From: Bacteroidales bacterium
Lineage (GTDB): Bacteria > Bacteroidota > Bacteroidia > Bacteroidales > UBA932
Direction: 5' to 3'
Length of the DNA: 37,987 bases
Assembly (NCBI GenBank): GCA_024401975.1
Contig: JAKSKB010000008.1
Span: 1 to 37,987, forward strand
Both the position numbers and the translations under genes were made by a program. Within the stretch, counting starts at the first letter, position 1, and each line of letters starts with the position of its first letter. Shown here one piece after another: positions 7,004 to 18,912 of this stretch. The notes below the pieces were generated by a model that saw only the letters and a program-made list of their open reading frames with translations, did no database searches and was not told the origin of the DNA.

Positions 7004-7569
7004 ACAAACAGATTACCCTCGCCATCAACTCCATCCACACACCGTTTATGGACGGTGTCTGGACTTTTTTTTCCGACAAGGAGGTTTGGTTCCCGCTGTA
7101 TGCCGCGGTAGCTGTGATGCTTTTCGTCCGGATGGGATGGAAAAAGGGCGCGGTTGCACTTATCGGGATAATCCTCACCATCGTGGCCTGTGACCAGACG
7201 GGCAATCTCTTCAAATATTCGTTCGAGCGTCTGCGTCCCTGCCACGACGGATGGATGCTTGAAAACGGCTTGCGCGTCCTTGAAGACAGGTGGGGACTTT
7301 ACGGCTTTTTCTCGGCGCACGCGGCAAATGCATTCGGGTTTGCCGTCAGTTCGTCCATGGCCTTCGACGGCAGGAACGGGAAAGCCCGCCGCGCATACGG
7401 CATAGCGGTCATAGTATGGGCCTCCCTGGTAGGTGCGAGCCGCATTTTCGTAGGGAAACACTTCTTTGGAGACGTGCTGGTCGGAGCCGCATTCGGCATA
7501 TTGTTCGGAATGCTGGCCGGACAACTTATCCGCTTTATCTATAGATATACAGGACCTGCCCGACCCTGA
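6982..7569 (+). CDS. PAP2-superfamily membrane phosphatase
   Basis: A 195-residue integral membrane phosphatase of the PAP2 (type 2 phosphatidic acid phosphatase) family. The three signature blocks are present: K-x6-RP in KYSFERLRP (about residue 78), the SAH motif in FFSAHAANAFG (about 110) and SR-x5-H-x3-D in SRIFVGKHFFGD (about 153-164). About five hydrophobic helices surround these blocks. Likely substrates are undecaprenyl diphosphate or phosphatidate/phosphatidylglycerophosphate at the outer face of the inner membrane. The sequence alone cannot choose. The start overlaps obg by 22 nt, consistent with coupling, and the 3' end overlaps the convergent transglycosylase gene by 35 bp. Confidence 0.88.
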   Translation: MEGLAQIDKQITLAINSIHTPFMDGVWTFFSDKEVWFPLYAAVAVMLFVRMGWKKGAVALIGIILTIVACDQTGNLFKYSFERLRPCHDGWMLENGLRVLEDRWGLYGFFSAHAANAFGFAVSSSMAFDGRNGKARRAYGIAVIVWASLVGASRIFVGKHFFGDVLVGAAFGILFGMLAGQLIRFIYRYTGPARP

Positions 7570-8803
7570 TCATATCACTGCGCAGGTGGTTCCACTTCTT
7601 CAACTGGGCTACGGAGCAATGGTAGCGCAGAGCGATTTTTCCCAGATTGTCACCGCTCCGCACTTTGTAGCAGACGGAATTCCCGTTGCCTCCTTCACTG
7701 ATGTTCTTCATTATCTTCGGACTTATCAGTGAATCGGCTTTGTGGGTGTACAGGGTGTCCTGCACGCTCAGGAACTTTCCGGTATAGTTGTAGGGGAGTC
7801 TCAGGATGCAGGCTCTGTCTTTCCCGGGGATGATGTCGTGGGTGTATTGCGGGTTGAGTTCCTTTATCAGTTCCACGGGTACCCCCACCATCTCTCCCAC
7901 CTGCTTGAAATGGAGGTTTTTCTGAATCAGGAACGTGTCCACCTGAATCGGCAGCGGAGACGCTCCGGGCTCTATCCCGTGCGCCGTGTGATATACCATC
8001 GCATACATCGCTCCGACGAATGCGGGCACATATCCGCGCGTCTCTCTCGGAAGATAGGGATATATGTCCCAGAATTTCATCGAGCCTCCGGCGCGTCGTA
8101 TGGCCTTGCTGACGTTGCCTGCGCCGCAATTGTATGACGAGATGGCAAGAACCCAGTCTCCGAACACGTTGTATGCATCCTTGAGGTATCTCGCCGCGGC
8201 ATCGGCGGACTTGACCACGTCCAGTCTTTCGTCCATAAATGAATTGATGTTAAGCCCGTAGCGCCTGGCGGTCGTGTACATGAACTGCCAGATGCCTCTC
8301 GCCCCCGCTCTGGAGCGGGCCGTCGGGACCAGTGCGGACTCTATGACAGACATATACTTGAGTTCCAGCGGCATATCGTACTTGTCCAGAATTTCCTCGA
8401 AGAGGGGAAAGTAGTATGCACTCTGTGCAAGCATCACTGACATCTTTTCGTCCATCTTTTCAGAGTAGAGAATCATATATCTCCTCACCGTTTCGTTGAA
8501 AGGGATGGTGATGAACGAATTTATCTTTTCGAGCCGTGCAATCAGCACGGAATCGGGAGTGTCGGCGGTAAGGATAACCCCTGCGGTGTCCGGCAGTTGC
8601 GCGAAAGTGTCCACGGGCACCGGCCGGGTCTTGTACCATACGGACAGGAGGCTGTCGATGGTGGCCTGTGAATCGGCCGCTTCCTCCTCGCCGGCTGACT
8701 CACAGATTCCGGTGCTGTCCACCGGAAAATCCGTCTCTGCAATCTGGGCGCCGAGCGGCAGGCACAGGAGGCAGATAATCGATATTGCAAGCGTTCTCCT
8801 CAT
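7535..8803 (-). CDS. MltD-like membrane-bound lytic murein transglycosylase with LysM domain
   Basis: A 422-residue periplasmic enzyme that cleaves peptidoglycan with formation of 1,6-anhydroMurNAc. A signal peptide covers about the first 20 residues (cleavage near LGAQ). There is no lipobox cysteine at the right spot, unlike E. coli MltD. The GH23 SLT domain spans about 130-270: catalytic Glu155 in SVIESALVP, RAGARGIWQFM, then SYNCGAGNV. The C terminus has a degenerate LysM-like repeat (about 315-355) and a clear final LysM (YKVRSGDNLGKIALRY to VGQVLYIYR) for glycan binding. The ATG at 8803 is chosen over an in-frame TTG two codons upstream. It lies 15 nt after the DUF5683 gene and is the last gene of the parA operon, an order conserved in many Bacteroidales. 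Confidence 0.92.
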   Translation of the reverse strand: MRRTLAISIICLLCLPLGAQIAETDFPVDSTGICESAGEEEAADSQATIDSLLSVWYKTRPVPVDTFAQLPDTAGVILTADTPDSVLIARLEKINSFITIPFNETVRRYMILYSEKMDEKMSVMLAQSAYYFPLFEEILDKYDMPLELKYMSVIESALVPTARSRAGARGIWQFMYTTARRYGLNINSFMDERLDVVKSADAAARYLKDAYNVFGDWVLAISSYNCGAGNVSKAIRRAGGSMKFWDIYPYLPRETRGYVPAFVGAMYAMVYHTAHGIEPGASPLPIQVDTFLIQKNLHFKQVGEMVGVPVELIKELNPQYTHDIIPGKDRACILRLPYNYTGKFLSVQDTLYTHKADSLISPKIMKNISEGGNGNSVCYKVRSGDNLGKIALRYHCSVAQLKKWNHLRSDMIRVGQVLYIYR

Positions 8804-8818
8804 AATCAAATCATTCTT

Positions 8819-9694
8819 TTAGAACGTCAGTCCCATCCTCAACCCCAGACCGGTCGAAGGGTGCAGGGCGAATTGGGTGTCCGGTACAATCACGGTCGGA
8901 GAGACGTTCAGGGATATGTCATCATTGACATCGAAATCCTGCATGAATGCGAATACGTTCGCATCTATTATCTGAAGCACATATACTGCGGCCGTGACAA
9001 GAATGGCATAGTCGCGATACCGTCTGTAATTGTCCCGGTAGTACTTCGAATTGCTGTCCTGGCTTTCGATGTATCTGTCGTGATAGCGGACGTACTGACG
9101 GTTGAAATATGTGGTGAAATAGACACCGGTCCCTATCGCTCCGACATATATGGGGACCTTCCAGGCTTCTCCGTTATATATCTGTCCCAGTCCCGGACAC
9201 AACAGGGAAAATACCGTGGACCTCGCAGGCAACGGCTTTATGTCGCTCTTGTAGCAAATGGCACCGTCCATCAGAGTGGCCCAATAGATGGCCCCCGCTC
9301 CTATGAACATTCCGGTACTGATATCCTTGAACTTCCGGTTCCCACCGCTTCCGCCCTCACCGAGAGTGTTCTTGTAGGCGACGTTGAAGCCGATGCCGCA
9401 ACCGAGCGTGGTTGCGAGTCCGCCGTAGATGACAGGCAGTTTCCACATCTTCCTCTCATATATCTGCATACCGCCTATTATGAAGGTGGAGCCTATCGTG
9501 GCGCTTCCCAGAGTGATTTCCTGTTTGTGGGAAAGACCCGCGAAATATTCCTTTATGGAAAAGATTTTGGTCGTGTCCTGCTTGTCCGTGCCGTAATCCT
9601 GCACTTTTTCCTCGCGGAATTGCGCATACGCTCCAGGAGCCGTGACTGCAAGCGCCACGGCAAGGAACAATATATGCGACAATCCGGGCCTCAT
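8819..9694 (-). CDS. DUF5683-domain envelope protein
   Basis: A 291-residue protein with an N-terminal signal peptide (cleavage near AYAQ, residue 25), followed by a DUF5683-type body. Glycine-rich hydrophobic segments alternate with charged ones (GSATIGSTFIIGGM at about 65, IYWATLMDG at about 140, and a LLCPGLGQIYNGE motif at about 165 followed by a membrane segment). The C-terminal part is hydrophilic and beta-like (DDISLNVSPTVIVP, ending GLRMGLTF), reminiscent of outer-membrane beta strands. Its function is not known. Its start overlaps the parB stop by 4 nt (ATGA), so it is translationally coupled to parB. The association parA-parB-DUF5683-mltD recurs in the phylum and hints at a link between chromosome segregation and envelope growth (inference). 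Confidence 0.85.
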   Translation of the reverse strand: MRPGLSHILFLAVALAVTAPGAYAQFREEKVQDYGTDKQDTTKIFSIKEYFAGLSHKQEITLGSATIGSTFIIGGMQIYERKMWKLPVIYGGLATTLGCGIGFNVAYKNTLGEGGSGGNRKFKDISTGMFIGAGAIYWATLMDGAICYKSDIKPLPARSTVFSLLCPGLGQIYNGEAWKVPIYVGAIGTGVYFTTYFNRQYVRYHDRYIESQDSNSKYYRDNYRRYRDYAILVTAAVYVLQIIDANVFAFMQDFDVNDDISLNVSPTVIVPDTQFALHPSTGLGLRMGLTF

Positions 9695-10632
9695 TTCAGG
9701 ACCGTGCTCTCGATAGCTTTAAGCAGATTGCGCATCTCATCATCAGAAGTGAAACGGAGCGTGATGCTTCCTTTGCCGGCCTTGTTCCTTTTAAGTGAAA
9801 TCTTGTCTCCGAAAAAGCGACCCAGAAATTCCAGCACCTTGTAATATTCTTCCGGAAGGTCTTCGTCCGATTTGTCCGAATATTCCCGTTCCCTGTCGGA
9901 AAGACATTTGCGTATCTTGTCTTCCAACTGCCGCACGGAGATGCCGTTGCGCACCACGAGGTCGCACAACTGCTCCTGTACCGCAGTGTCATCCACTCCG
10001 AGTATGGCCTTGGCGTGTCCGACGCTGACAAGCCCTACTTTCAGGTCGTGTTGCACCTTTGCCGGCAGTTTGAGAAGGCGGAGATAATTGGTCACTGACG
10101 CCCGCTTCTTGCCTATCCGGTCAGCCATTTGCTCCTGCGTCAGATTACATTCGTCAATCAGCCGCTGATAGCTGAGGGCCACTTCGATGGGGTCAAGATC
10201 CTCCCGCTGGATGTTCTCCACTATGGCCATCTCCAGCATTCCCCTGTCATCGGTGTCGCGGACATAGGCTGGAATCATCGTAAATCCCGCTATCCTGCTC
10301 GCGCGGAATCTTCTTTCCCCGCTGATTATCTGGTACTTGCCGTTCGATATCTTACGGACAGTCACCGGCTGGATGAGCCCCAGCGTGCGTATGGACTCGG
10401 CGAGCTCGTCAAGAGATTCGGGGTTGAAATTCTTTCTCGGCTGGAACGGGTTGGGCTCTATCATATCGATGGGTATGCGGAGCACGTCCGCACCCGGTTT
10501 CACAGTGTCGGAACTCCCTGCTATCTGCTTGTTCACGTAACCTACCGGTTTGCGGAGGGTGTCGGTCGGAACTTCTTCTCCCAGAATGGAACCGAGGCCT
10601 CTTCCCAGACCTCTTGTTGTTTGGACTGCCAT
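9691..10632 (-). CDS. parB: ParB chromosome-partitioning protein
   Basis: A 313-residue ParB/Spo0J CTPase that binds parS and organises the chromosome origin. The opening RGLGRGLGSILGE is the conserved N-terminal ParA-contact region. The ParB/Srx CTP-binding domain covers about 45-135 (GERRFRAS, IQREDLDPIE). A helix-turn-helix DNA-binding domain follows at about 150-185 (QEQMADRIGKKRASVTNYLR). The C terminus is a short dimerisation region. The ATG at 10632 is chosen because it begins this conserved N terminus. An upstream in-frame start would add 24 residues unlike ParB and would overlap parA. It lies 8 nt after parA. No perfect parS site (TGTTTCACGTGAAACA-like) is visible in the window, so parS must lie elsewhere. 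Confidence 0.96.
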   Translation of the reverse strand: MAVQTTRGLGRGLGSILGEEVPTDTLRKPVGYVNKQIAGSSDTVKPGADVLRIPIDMIEPNPFQPRKNFNPESLDELAESIRTLGLIQPVTVRKISNGKYQIISGERRFRASRIAGFTMIPAYVRDTDDRGMLEMAIVENIQREDLDPIEVALSYQRLIDECNLTQEQMADRIGKKRASVTNYLRLLKLPAKVQHDLKVGLVSVGHAKAILGVDDTAVQEQLCDLVVRNGISVRQLEDKIRKCLSDREREYSDKSDEDLPEEYYKVLEFLGRFFGDKISLKRNKAGKGSITLRFTSDDEMRNLLKAIESTVLK

Positions 10633-10640
10633 AGTTTGTG

Positions 10641-11411
10641 TCAATGTTGGTTCTTGGCGAGGATTTCGCGGGCGAGACTCAGATAATTCGCCGCTCCGGT
10701 GCACATAGCATCGTGGAGTATTATCGGTTTGCCGTATGAGGGAGCCTCGCTGAGGCGTATGTTGCGCTGTATGATGGTCTTGAACACCATCTCCTTGAAA
10801 TGTCCCTGAAGTTCGGCGAGCACCTGCGAGTGCACCTTCGTGCGGCCGTCGAACATAGTTACTACAAAACCCTCTATCTCCAGCTCCGGGTTGAGGCTGC
10901 CGCGTATGATTCTGATGGTCTGCATCAGTTTTCCGAGCCCTTCGAGGGCGAAGAACTCCGGCTGGACAGGTATCATAACCGAATCGGCGGCCACCATACA
11001 GTTCACCGTCATTATTCCCAGTGACGGAGAACAGTCGATGATGACGAAATCGTAGTTGGCGGCCACGGGGGCCAGGGCGTTCTTGAGGACGGATTCGCGG
11101 TTGTCCACATCTTTCATCTCCAGTTCTATTCCGACCAGATTGATGTGTGACGGGATGAGGTGGAGATTTTCTATTTCCGTCTGGACAAGGACGTCTTCGA
11201 CGGAGATGCCGCCGCTCATAAGTTCGTAGAGCGTCCGCTTCTGCTCGTCATCCGGAAGAAAATTGAGCCCGGACGTAGTGTTCGCTTGCGGGTCCGCATC
11301 TATGATGAGCACCTTCTTCTCGAGAACGGCGAGGGACGCCGCGAGGTTGATGGCGGTGGTGGTTTTTCCGACTCCGCCCTTCTGATTCGCTATCGCTATG
11401 ATTTTCCCCAT
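10641..11411 (-). CDS. parA: ParA/Soj chromosome-partitioning ATPase
   Basis: A 256-residue Walker-type ATPase that works with ParB in chromosome segregation. The deviant Walker A motif KGGVGKTT is at residues 11-18, Walker A' at VLIIDADPQANTT, and Walker B in FVIIDCSPSLG. The length is typical of chromosomal Soj-type ParA without an N-terminal regulatory domain. The ATG at 11411 (MGKIIAIANQ) is the standard family start. A TTG seven codons upstream is unlikely. It is the first gene of the operon parA-parB-DUF5683-mltD and is driven by the minus-strand half of the symmetrical promoter at 11438-11466, leaving a leader of only about 20 nt. Confidence 0.96.
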   Translation of the reverse strand: MGKIIAIANQKGGVGKTTTAINLAASLAVLEKKVLIIDADPQANTTSGLNFLPDDEQKRTLYELMSGGISVEDVLVQTEIENLHLIPSHINLVGIELEMKDVDNRESVLKNALAPVAANYDFVIIDCSPSLGIMTVNCMVAADSVMIPVQPEFFALEGLGKLMQTIRIIRGSLNPELEIEGFVVTMFDGRTKVHSQVLAELQGHFKEMVFKTIIQRNIRLSEAPSYGKPIILHDAMCTGAANYLSLAREILAKNQH

Positions 11412-11437
11412 AACACCAATTGATGGTTTCAAAAAGA

Positions 11438-11466
11438 CAAATTTAACAAAAAAAATGTTAAATTTG
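11438..11466. promoter_or_regulatory. Symmetrical divergent promoter/operator between parA and the lipid kinase
   Basis: An 11-bp perfect inverted repeat, CAAATTTAACA (11438-11448) and TGTTAAATTTG (11456-11466), flanks a run of seven A. Each arm contains an exact Bacteroidetes -7 box TAAATTTG: plus strand 11459-11466 toward the kinase ATG at 11487, and minus strand 11445-11438 toward the parA ATG at 11411. The -33 boxes are weak. The symmetry could also be an operator. Confidence 0.55.
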
Positions 11467-11486
11467 CTACGCTAAAAACCTATTGA

Positions 11487-14607
<3,121 letters not shown>

Positions 14608-14611
<4 letters not shown>

Positions 14612-15213
14612 AGGCCTTCCTCCTCTTCCGCCGCGTGGCGGCTCTTCACTATCTTGGAAGAAGCCTTGGAAAGATTCTCTTCGTCTTCCATATAGCGTTT
14701 GATTTTCCTTATGGCCTCCTGATATCCCGGAATCTGCACCTTTTCATAGAGGTTGACCTTCTGCGTGGTCTTCTTCCTTTGGAAATCGAGGGTTTTCCTC
14801 CGGTATTCCATAAGCTCCGATTCTATGCCAAGTCTGGTCAGTTCCTCGAGAATGTGCACTCCGTCCGCATACCAGGCCGGTTTCGCGAATGTGTTGAACG
14901 GTCTGATGTCGTATGTTATTTCCTTCAACTGGGGGATTCGGATTCCCGCGATTTTCACGGTCTCCAGTTCCACGTCCCTGATGGAGATAAGACCCGGTTC
15001 AAATTCATTCCACAGCGCGGCCAGGCTGTCATATCCGGCCATTCCCTTTTCAAGTTCGTCGCGGAGCCTTTCGGCTTCCTTCTTCGCCGCCAGAACGCTC
15101 AGGCGCAACGCCGACTCCTTGTTCTTCAAGGTCGGGAGCGCCTTCTGGCGCATCTTGAGCTGCTTGCCAAGATTGCCCAGCGAAGTTTTGTTGTATTGGA
15201 ACTTTATAGCCAT
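14608..15213 (-). CDS. ntpD: V-type ATPase subunit D (central rotor shaft)
   Basis: A 201-residue coiled-coil protein that forms the central stalk transmitting rotation between the A3B3 head and the membrane ring. The opening KFQYNKTSLGNLGKQLKMRQ is the family's typical N-terminal helix, and a second long helix makes up the C-terminal 60 residues (RRKTLDFQRKKTTQKVNLYE). The ATG shares one base with the stop of subunit B (TAATG), so translation is coupled. It ends with an ATGA overlap into subunit I. Its usual shaft partner, subunit F, is not encoded in this operon. Confidence 0.94.
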
Positions 15214-16535
15214 TACCGTTCAGGCCAATATTTATCTGTCAATGCCTGCTTGATACCTGTCTCCGCCTTGCTGAAATGCTTCGCGAAAAGTTTCCAGGCG
15301 GTATCGAGCATATCATCTATCTTGATGTTTACGTCAATGGACAGGAGATTGACGGCGTAGTCCTTCGCGTACTCGAGGCAGCGTAGGTCGTAGTCCGAGA
15401 GGTCGAAGCCGTTTTCGAGTTTCGTTTTCGCATTCTGCGCATCTGCGTAGAGACGCACCGACGCATTCATTACCTGTGAATGGTCCTCCCTGGTCTTCTT
15501 TCCCTGCACGAGCTGTTTCAGACGGCTCAGCGACCTGAACGGGTCGATGATGACCTTTCCCGTGTCGGAATCCGCGCGAAGGAACAACTGTCCTTCCGTA
15601 ATGTAACCCGTGTTGTCGGGAATGGCGTGGGTGATGTCCCCGTCATTGAGCGTGGTGACGGCTATGATGGTGATGGATCCGCCGGCAGGCAGTTGTACGG
15701 CTTTCTCGTAAATCTTCGCCAAATCCGAATACAGTGAACCCGGCATCGAATCCTTGGAAGGTATCTGGTCCATTCTGTTCGATACGATGCTCAATGCATC
15801 GGCGTAGAGAGTCATATCGGTCAGGAGCACCAGGACCTTCTCGTTCCTATCCACCGCAAAATACTCGGCGGCGGCCAGCGCCATATCGGGTATGAGAAGT
15901 CTCTCCACCGGAGGGTCCTCGGTCGTATTGACGAACGACACTATCCTGTCGAGAGCTCCGGCCCCTTCGAATGCGTGCCTGAAAAACAGGTAGTCGTCAT
16001 TCGAAAGCCCCATTCCTCCGAGGACAATCTTGTCCACGTCCGCGCGCATAGCCACGTCGGCCATCACTTGATTGTAAGGCTGGTCCGGGTCGGCGAAGAA
16101 AGGTATCTTCTGACCGGACACGAGGGTGTTGTTGAGGTCTATCCCCGCGATGCCGGTAGGAATCAGTTCCGACGGCTGGCGTCTCTTGTACGGATTGACA
16201 GACGGCCCGCCTATCTGACGTTCCTCTCCGTCTATTTCCGGACCTCCGTCGATAGGTTCACCATAGGCGTTGAAAAAACGTCCGGCAAGTTGTTCCCCCA
16301 CCTTGAGTGTAGGAGGAGCTCCGAGGAAAGTCACTTCCGCATTTGTGGGTACGCCTTCCGTACCCGCGAATACCTGCAGCGTGACGATGTCCCCACGGGT
16401 CTTTACCACCTGTGCGAGACGGCCGCCCACCACGGCAAGTTCTTCGTTAGACACGTCAGATGCACGTAGCGACACAGTCGCCTTCGTGATCGATTCGAGT
16501 TTCGTGTAGATTTTACGGTATGCCTTAGTTGCCAT
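15213..16535 (-). CDS. ntpB: V-type ATPase subunit B (non-catalytic nucleotide-binding)
   Basis: A 440-residue non-catalytic subunit that alternates with A in the hexameric head. There is no complete P-loop, as expected. The beta-barrel N domain (YRKIYTKLESI to about residue 75) is followed by the central domain with PTGIAGIDLNNTLVSGQ. The conserved segment DPFRSLSRL carries the arginine that reaches the neighbouring A active site. The region usually PGRRGYPGYLY reads PSKDSMPGSLY here, a divergence from classical V-ATPases. The start at 16535 (MATKAYRKI) is chosen over an in-frame upstream start that would add 21 non-homologous residues and lie deep within subunit A. It overlaps subunit A by 11 nt and subunit D by 1 nt. 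Confidence 0.95.
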   Translation of the reverse strand: MATKAYRKIYTKLESITKATVSLRASDVSNEELAVVGGRLAQVVKTRGDIVTLQVFAGTEGVPTNAEVTFLGAPPTLKVGEQLAGRFFNAYGEPIDGGPEIDGEERQIGGPSVNPYKRRQPSELIPTGIAGIDLNNTLVSGQKIPFFADPDQPYNQVMADVAMRADVDKIVLGGMGLSNDDYLFFRHAFEGAGALDRIVSFVNTTEDPPVERLLIPDMALAAAEYFAVDRNEKVLVLLTDMTLYADALSIVSNRMDQIPSKDSMPGSLYSDLAKIYEKAVQLPAGGSITIIAVTTLNDGDITHAIPDNTGYITEGQLFLRADSDTGKVIIDPFRSLSRLKQLVQGKKTREDHSQVMNASVRLYADAQNAKTKLENGFDLSDYDLRCLEYAKDYAVNLLSIDVNIKIDDMLDTAWKLFAKHFSKAETGIKQALTDKYWPER

Positions 16536-18279
16536 TTTGCTGAAGAAGTGTATTAAGGTCCTTGCGGTATTTGTCGAAATCTTCGCCTTCGAACTCACAG
16601 TAGTTCATCTGGCGTAAGGTGTTTATCATTTCCTTGAAATATGTGCGGCAGTCCTCATAACTGTCGAAATCAAACTTTCTGTCGCAGATGTCCAGAAGCA
16701 GGTCGAGCATATATTTCTGCCTGGCGAAAGGGCAGGTGGCATCGACTTTGTCGAACGCATCCTGCTGAAGGAAGGCGAAATCTATCAGTTCCGACTTCCA
16801 GAATGAGATGTGGTAACCGATGGGAACGCCGTCGTCGCCGAGGATGTTGATCTGGTCATTGGCTTCCTTTCCGCGTCTGACGAGATTCTTCGCGGTGAGC
16901 ACTTTCTCAACCCAGCCGTTTTCCACGTTAGCCTCGAGATACTCCTTGATTTCAGGATACTCCAGATACTTCGAGTACGAGTCCACCGGGTTGATGGCCG
17001 GATAGCGCTTCTGGTCGGCACGGTTCTGCTCCAGGGCATAGAAGCAGCGTGCCGCCTTCTTGGTGGATTCGGTTACCGGTTCCTTGAGGTTTCCTCCGGC
17101 AGGGGAGACAGTGCCTATGAACGTCACGGAGCCAGTCTTCCCGTTGTTCAGCACAACCATTCCGGCTCTCGCATAGAAATTGGAGATGATGGCGGAAAGG
17201 TCGACAGGGAATGCATCGGCACCCGGAAGTTCCTCCATACGGTTGCTCATTTCACGCAGCGCCTGCGCCCATCTCGAAGTGGAATCGGCGAGAAGCAGAC
17301 ATCTCAGCCCCATCGCCCTGTAATACTCGCAGATGGTCATCGCCAGATACACCGAGGCCTCGCGTGCGGCCACAGGCATATTGGAAGTGTTGCAGATGAT
17401 GGTGGTCCTCTCCATCAGTTTCCTTCCGGAGCGGGGGTCCACCAGTTCGGGGAACTCAGTAAAAATCTCGACTACTTCGTTGGCTCGTTCGCCGCAGGCC
17501 GCCATCACGATTATGTCAGCTTCACCCTGTTTGGCGATTGCGTGCTGCAGTACGGTCTTGCCGCATCCGAAAGGTCCCGGGATGAATCCGGTACCGCCCT
17601 CCGCAATGGGATTGAAACTGTCTATGACCCTGACGCCCGTTTCCATTATCTTCTGCGGCCTCGGTTTCTCCAGATAACTCTTAATGGCAATCTTTACAGG
17701 CCATTTCTGCACCATTGTCACGTCGATGTCCTCACCGTGAGCGTCAGTAAGCACGGCTATCACCGTGTCCACGTTGTACGCGCCGGCTTCCTTCACCGAT
17801 TTGACAGTGTATTCTCCGGTAAAAGAGAACGGTACCATAATCTTGTGGGGGAGCCATCCTTCCATCACCTCTCCGAGCCAGTCGGCCGCGACGACTTTGT
17901 TGCCGGCCTTGGCGAGAGGTTTGAATTCCCAGAGTCTGTTTCTGTCAAGCGGTTCGGTCCTCTCGCCTCTCCTGAGGAAAATGTCTTCCATCGTGGCGAG
18001 GTTGTTTTCGAGACCGTCATAGATGCTTGAGAGCAGTCCCGGGCCGAGTTCGGCTTCATTCATTCTGCCGAGGAAACTTGCCCTGTCCCCGTTCTTGAGG
18101 CCGCGGGTGCTTTCAAACACTTGCACGAATGCCTTGTCCCCGTTCACCTTGATGACTTCCGCGAGAAGTCCGGTGTCGCCGAGGTAGACGTAACACAGTT
18201 CGTTTTCCGCGACAGGACCGTCCGTCTGTATCGTCACGAGGTTTGAGACGATTCCAATAACCTTTCCTGTACTGTTCAT
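16525..18279 (-). CDS. ntpA: V-type ATPase subunit A (catalytic)
   Basis: A 584-residue catalytic ATPase subunit. It has an N-terminal beta-barrel (GKVIGIVSNLVTIQTDGPV), the family-specific bulge domain at about 110-190, and a Walker A loop GPFGCGKTV at about 232. ACGERANEVVEIF and the Walker B region LLLADSTSRWAQALREMS contain the catalytic residues. The C-terminal helical domain ends near residue 584. The length is normal. The gene lies 15 nt after DUF2764 and overlaps subunit B by 11 nt. ATP synthesis or hydrolysis direction cannot be inferred from sequence. In anaerobic gut Bacteroidales these enzymes are thought to act mostly as ion pumps or in Na+ circuits. Confidence 0.97.
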   Translation of the reverse strand: MNSTGKVIGIVSNLVTIQTDGPVAENELCYVYLGDTGLLAEVIKVNGDKAFVQVFESTRGLKNGDRASFLGRMNEAELGPGLLSSIYDGLENNLATMEDIFLRRGERTEPLDRNRLWEFKPLAKAGNKVVAADWLGEVMEGWLPHKIMVPFSFTGEYTVKSVKEAGAYNVDTVIAVLTDAHGEDIDVTMVQKWPVKIAIKSYLEKPRPQKIMETGVRVIDSFNPIAEGGTGFIPGPFGCGKTVLQHAIAKQGEADIIVMAACGERANEVVEIFTEFPELVDPRSGRKLMERTTIICNTSNMPVAAREASVYLAMTICEYYRAMGLRCLLLADSTSRWAQALREMSNRMEELPGADAFPVDLSAIISNFYARAGMVVLNNGKTGSVTFIGTVSPAGGNLKEPVTESTKKAARCFYALEQNRADQKRYPAINPVDSYSKYLEYPEIKEYLEANVENGWVEKVLTAKNLVRRGKEANDQINILGDDGVPIGYHISFWKSELIDFAFLQQDAFDKVDATCPFARQKYMLDLLLDICDRKFDFDSYEDCRTYFKEMINTLRQMNYCEFEGEDFDKYRKDLNTLLQQNGN

Positions 18280-18294
18280 ATCATTCGATGTTGT

Positions 18295-18912
18295 TTATTT
18301 CTCTTTTTCAATGCTTTCGACGCCTTTGAAAGTGCCGCGCACTTCTTCCACGATGCGGCGGAACATCTCCCGGCCCGCCGCCTCATCCAGTTTCATCCAC
18401 CGGTCGGCTATTTTCAGCCTCGCGACGAATGAAAGCACGGTCTCCATATCGAAATAATCGAATATGGCCAGTTCGACCGCCTTGTCCCACATCAAGGCAT
18501 CCAGAGCCTTTTCGCGGGCGAGTATGTCTTCCAGACCGAGTACTTTCTCCAGTTCGGCGGCTTCGTCGAATTCAATCGGGTCTCCGTCTTCTTCCGTGCG
18601 GACTACGTCATTTCCGTCGGGACGTCCGAACGCTCTGTTAAGGAATTCGGCTTTGGCGTTTCTGACGCAGAGATCGAACGTGAAATATCCGCGGACGAAC
18701 CTGTTTCCGTGCGACAGAGCCTTGCGATAGAACCCCGCATCCAGATTGTCCGCTTCGAATCCGCTCAAAAAGAAATCAAGAGTCTTCAGGTCTTTTTCGG
18801 AGAGTTGCTCCCTGATTTCTTCCAGCACCTGTTCTGCGTCAGGGCCGCATCCCGCGCGGAAATCCCCGCACAGGACAGGAAGGCTGGCAATAATGTAGGC
18901 GTAATTGTTCAT
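18295..18912 (-). CDS. DUF2764 protein of the V-ATPase operon (possible subunit C equivalent)
   Basis: A 205-residue soluble, largely helical protein beginning MNNYAYIIASLPVL, the characteristic DUF2764 opening. The body is acidic with several predicted helices (about 25-45, 85-95, 115-175), and the motif WDKAVELAIFDYFDMETVLSFVARLKI is the most conserved-looking part. DUF2764 genes sit between E and A in Bacteroidetes V-ATPase operons, the position taken by subunit C elsewhere. A role as a shortened subunit C-like rotor-to-stator or shaft component is inferred from position, not demonstrated. The start codon shares one base with the stop of subunit E (TGATG). Confidence 0.88.
   Translation of the reverse strand: MNNYAYIIASLPVLCGDFRAGCGPDAEQVLEEIREQLSEKDLKTLDFFLSGFEADNLDAGFYRKALSHGNRFVRGYFTFDLCVRNAKAEFLNRAFGRPDGNDVVRTEEDGDPIEFDEAAELEKVLGLEDILAREKALDALMWDKAVELAIFDYFDMETVLSFVARLKIADRWMKLDEAAGREMFRRIVEEVRGTFKGVESIEKEK

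Noticed and set aside
8861..9844. A 327-codon plus-strand open frame opposite the DUF5683 gene
   Set aside because: Antisense to a conserved operon gene. Composition does not resemble a real protein.
9691..11466. A parS site near parAB
   Set aside because: CACGTG cores occur in places (for example in obg and subunit I), but none has the flanking TGTTT/AAACA arms, so no parS is claimed.
16810..18030. A 406-codon plus-strand open frame opposite V-ATPase subunit A
   Set aside because: It lies wholly antisense to a clear ATPase gene and reads as low-quality His/Arg-rich sequence. It is a shadow of biased codon use.
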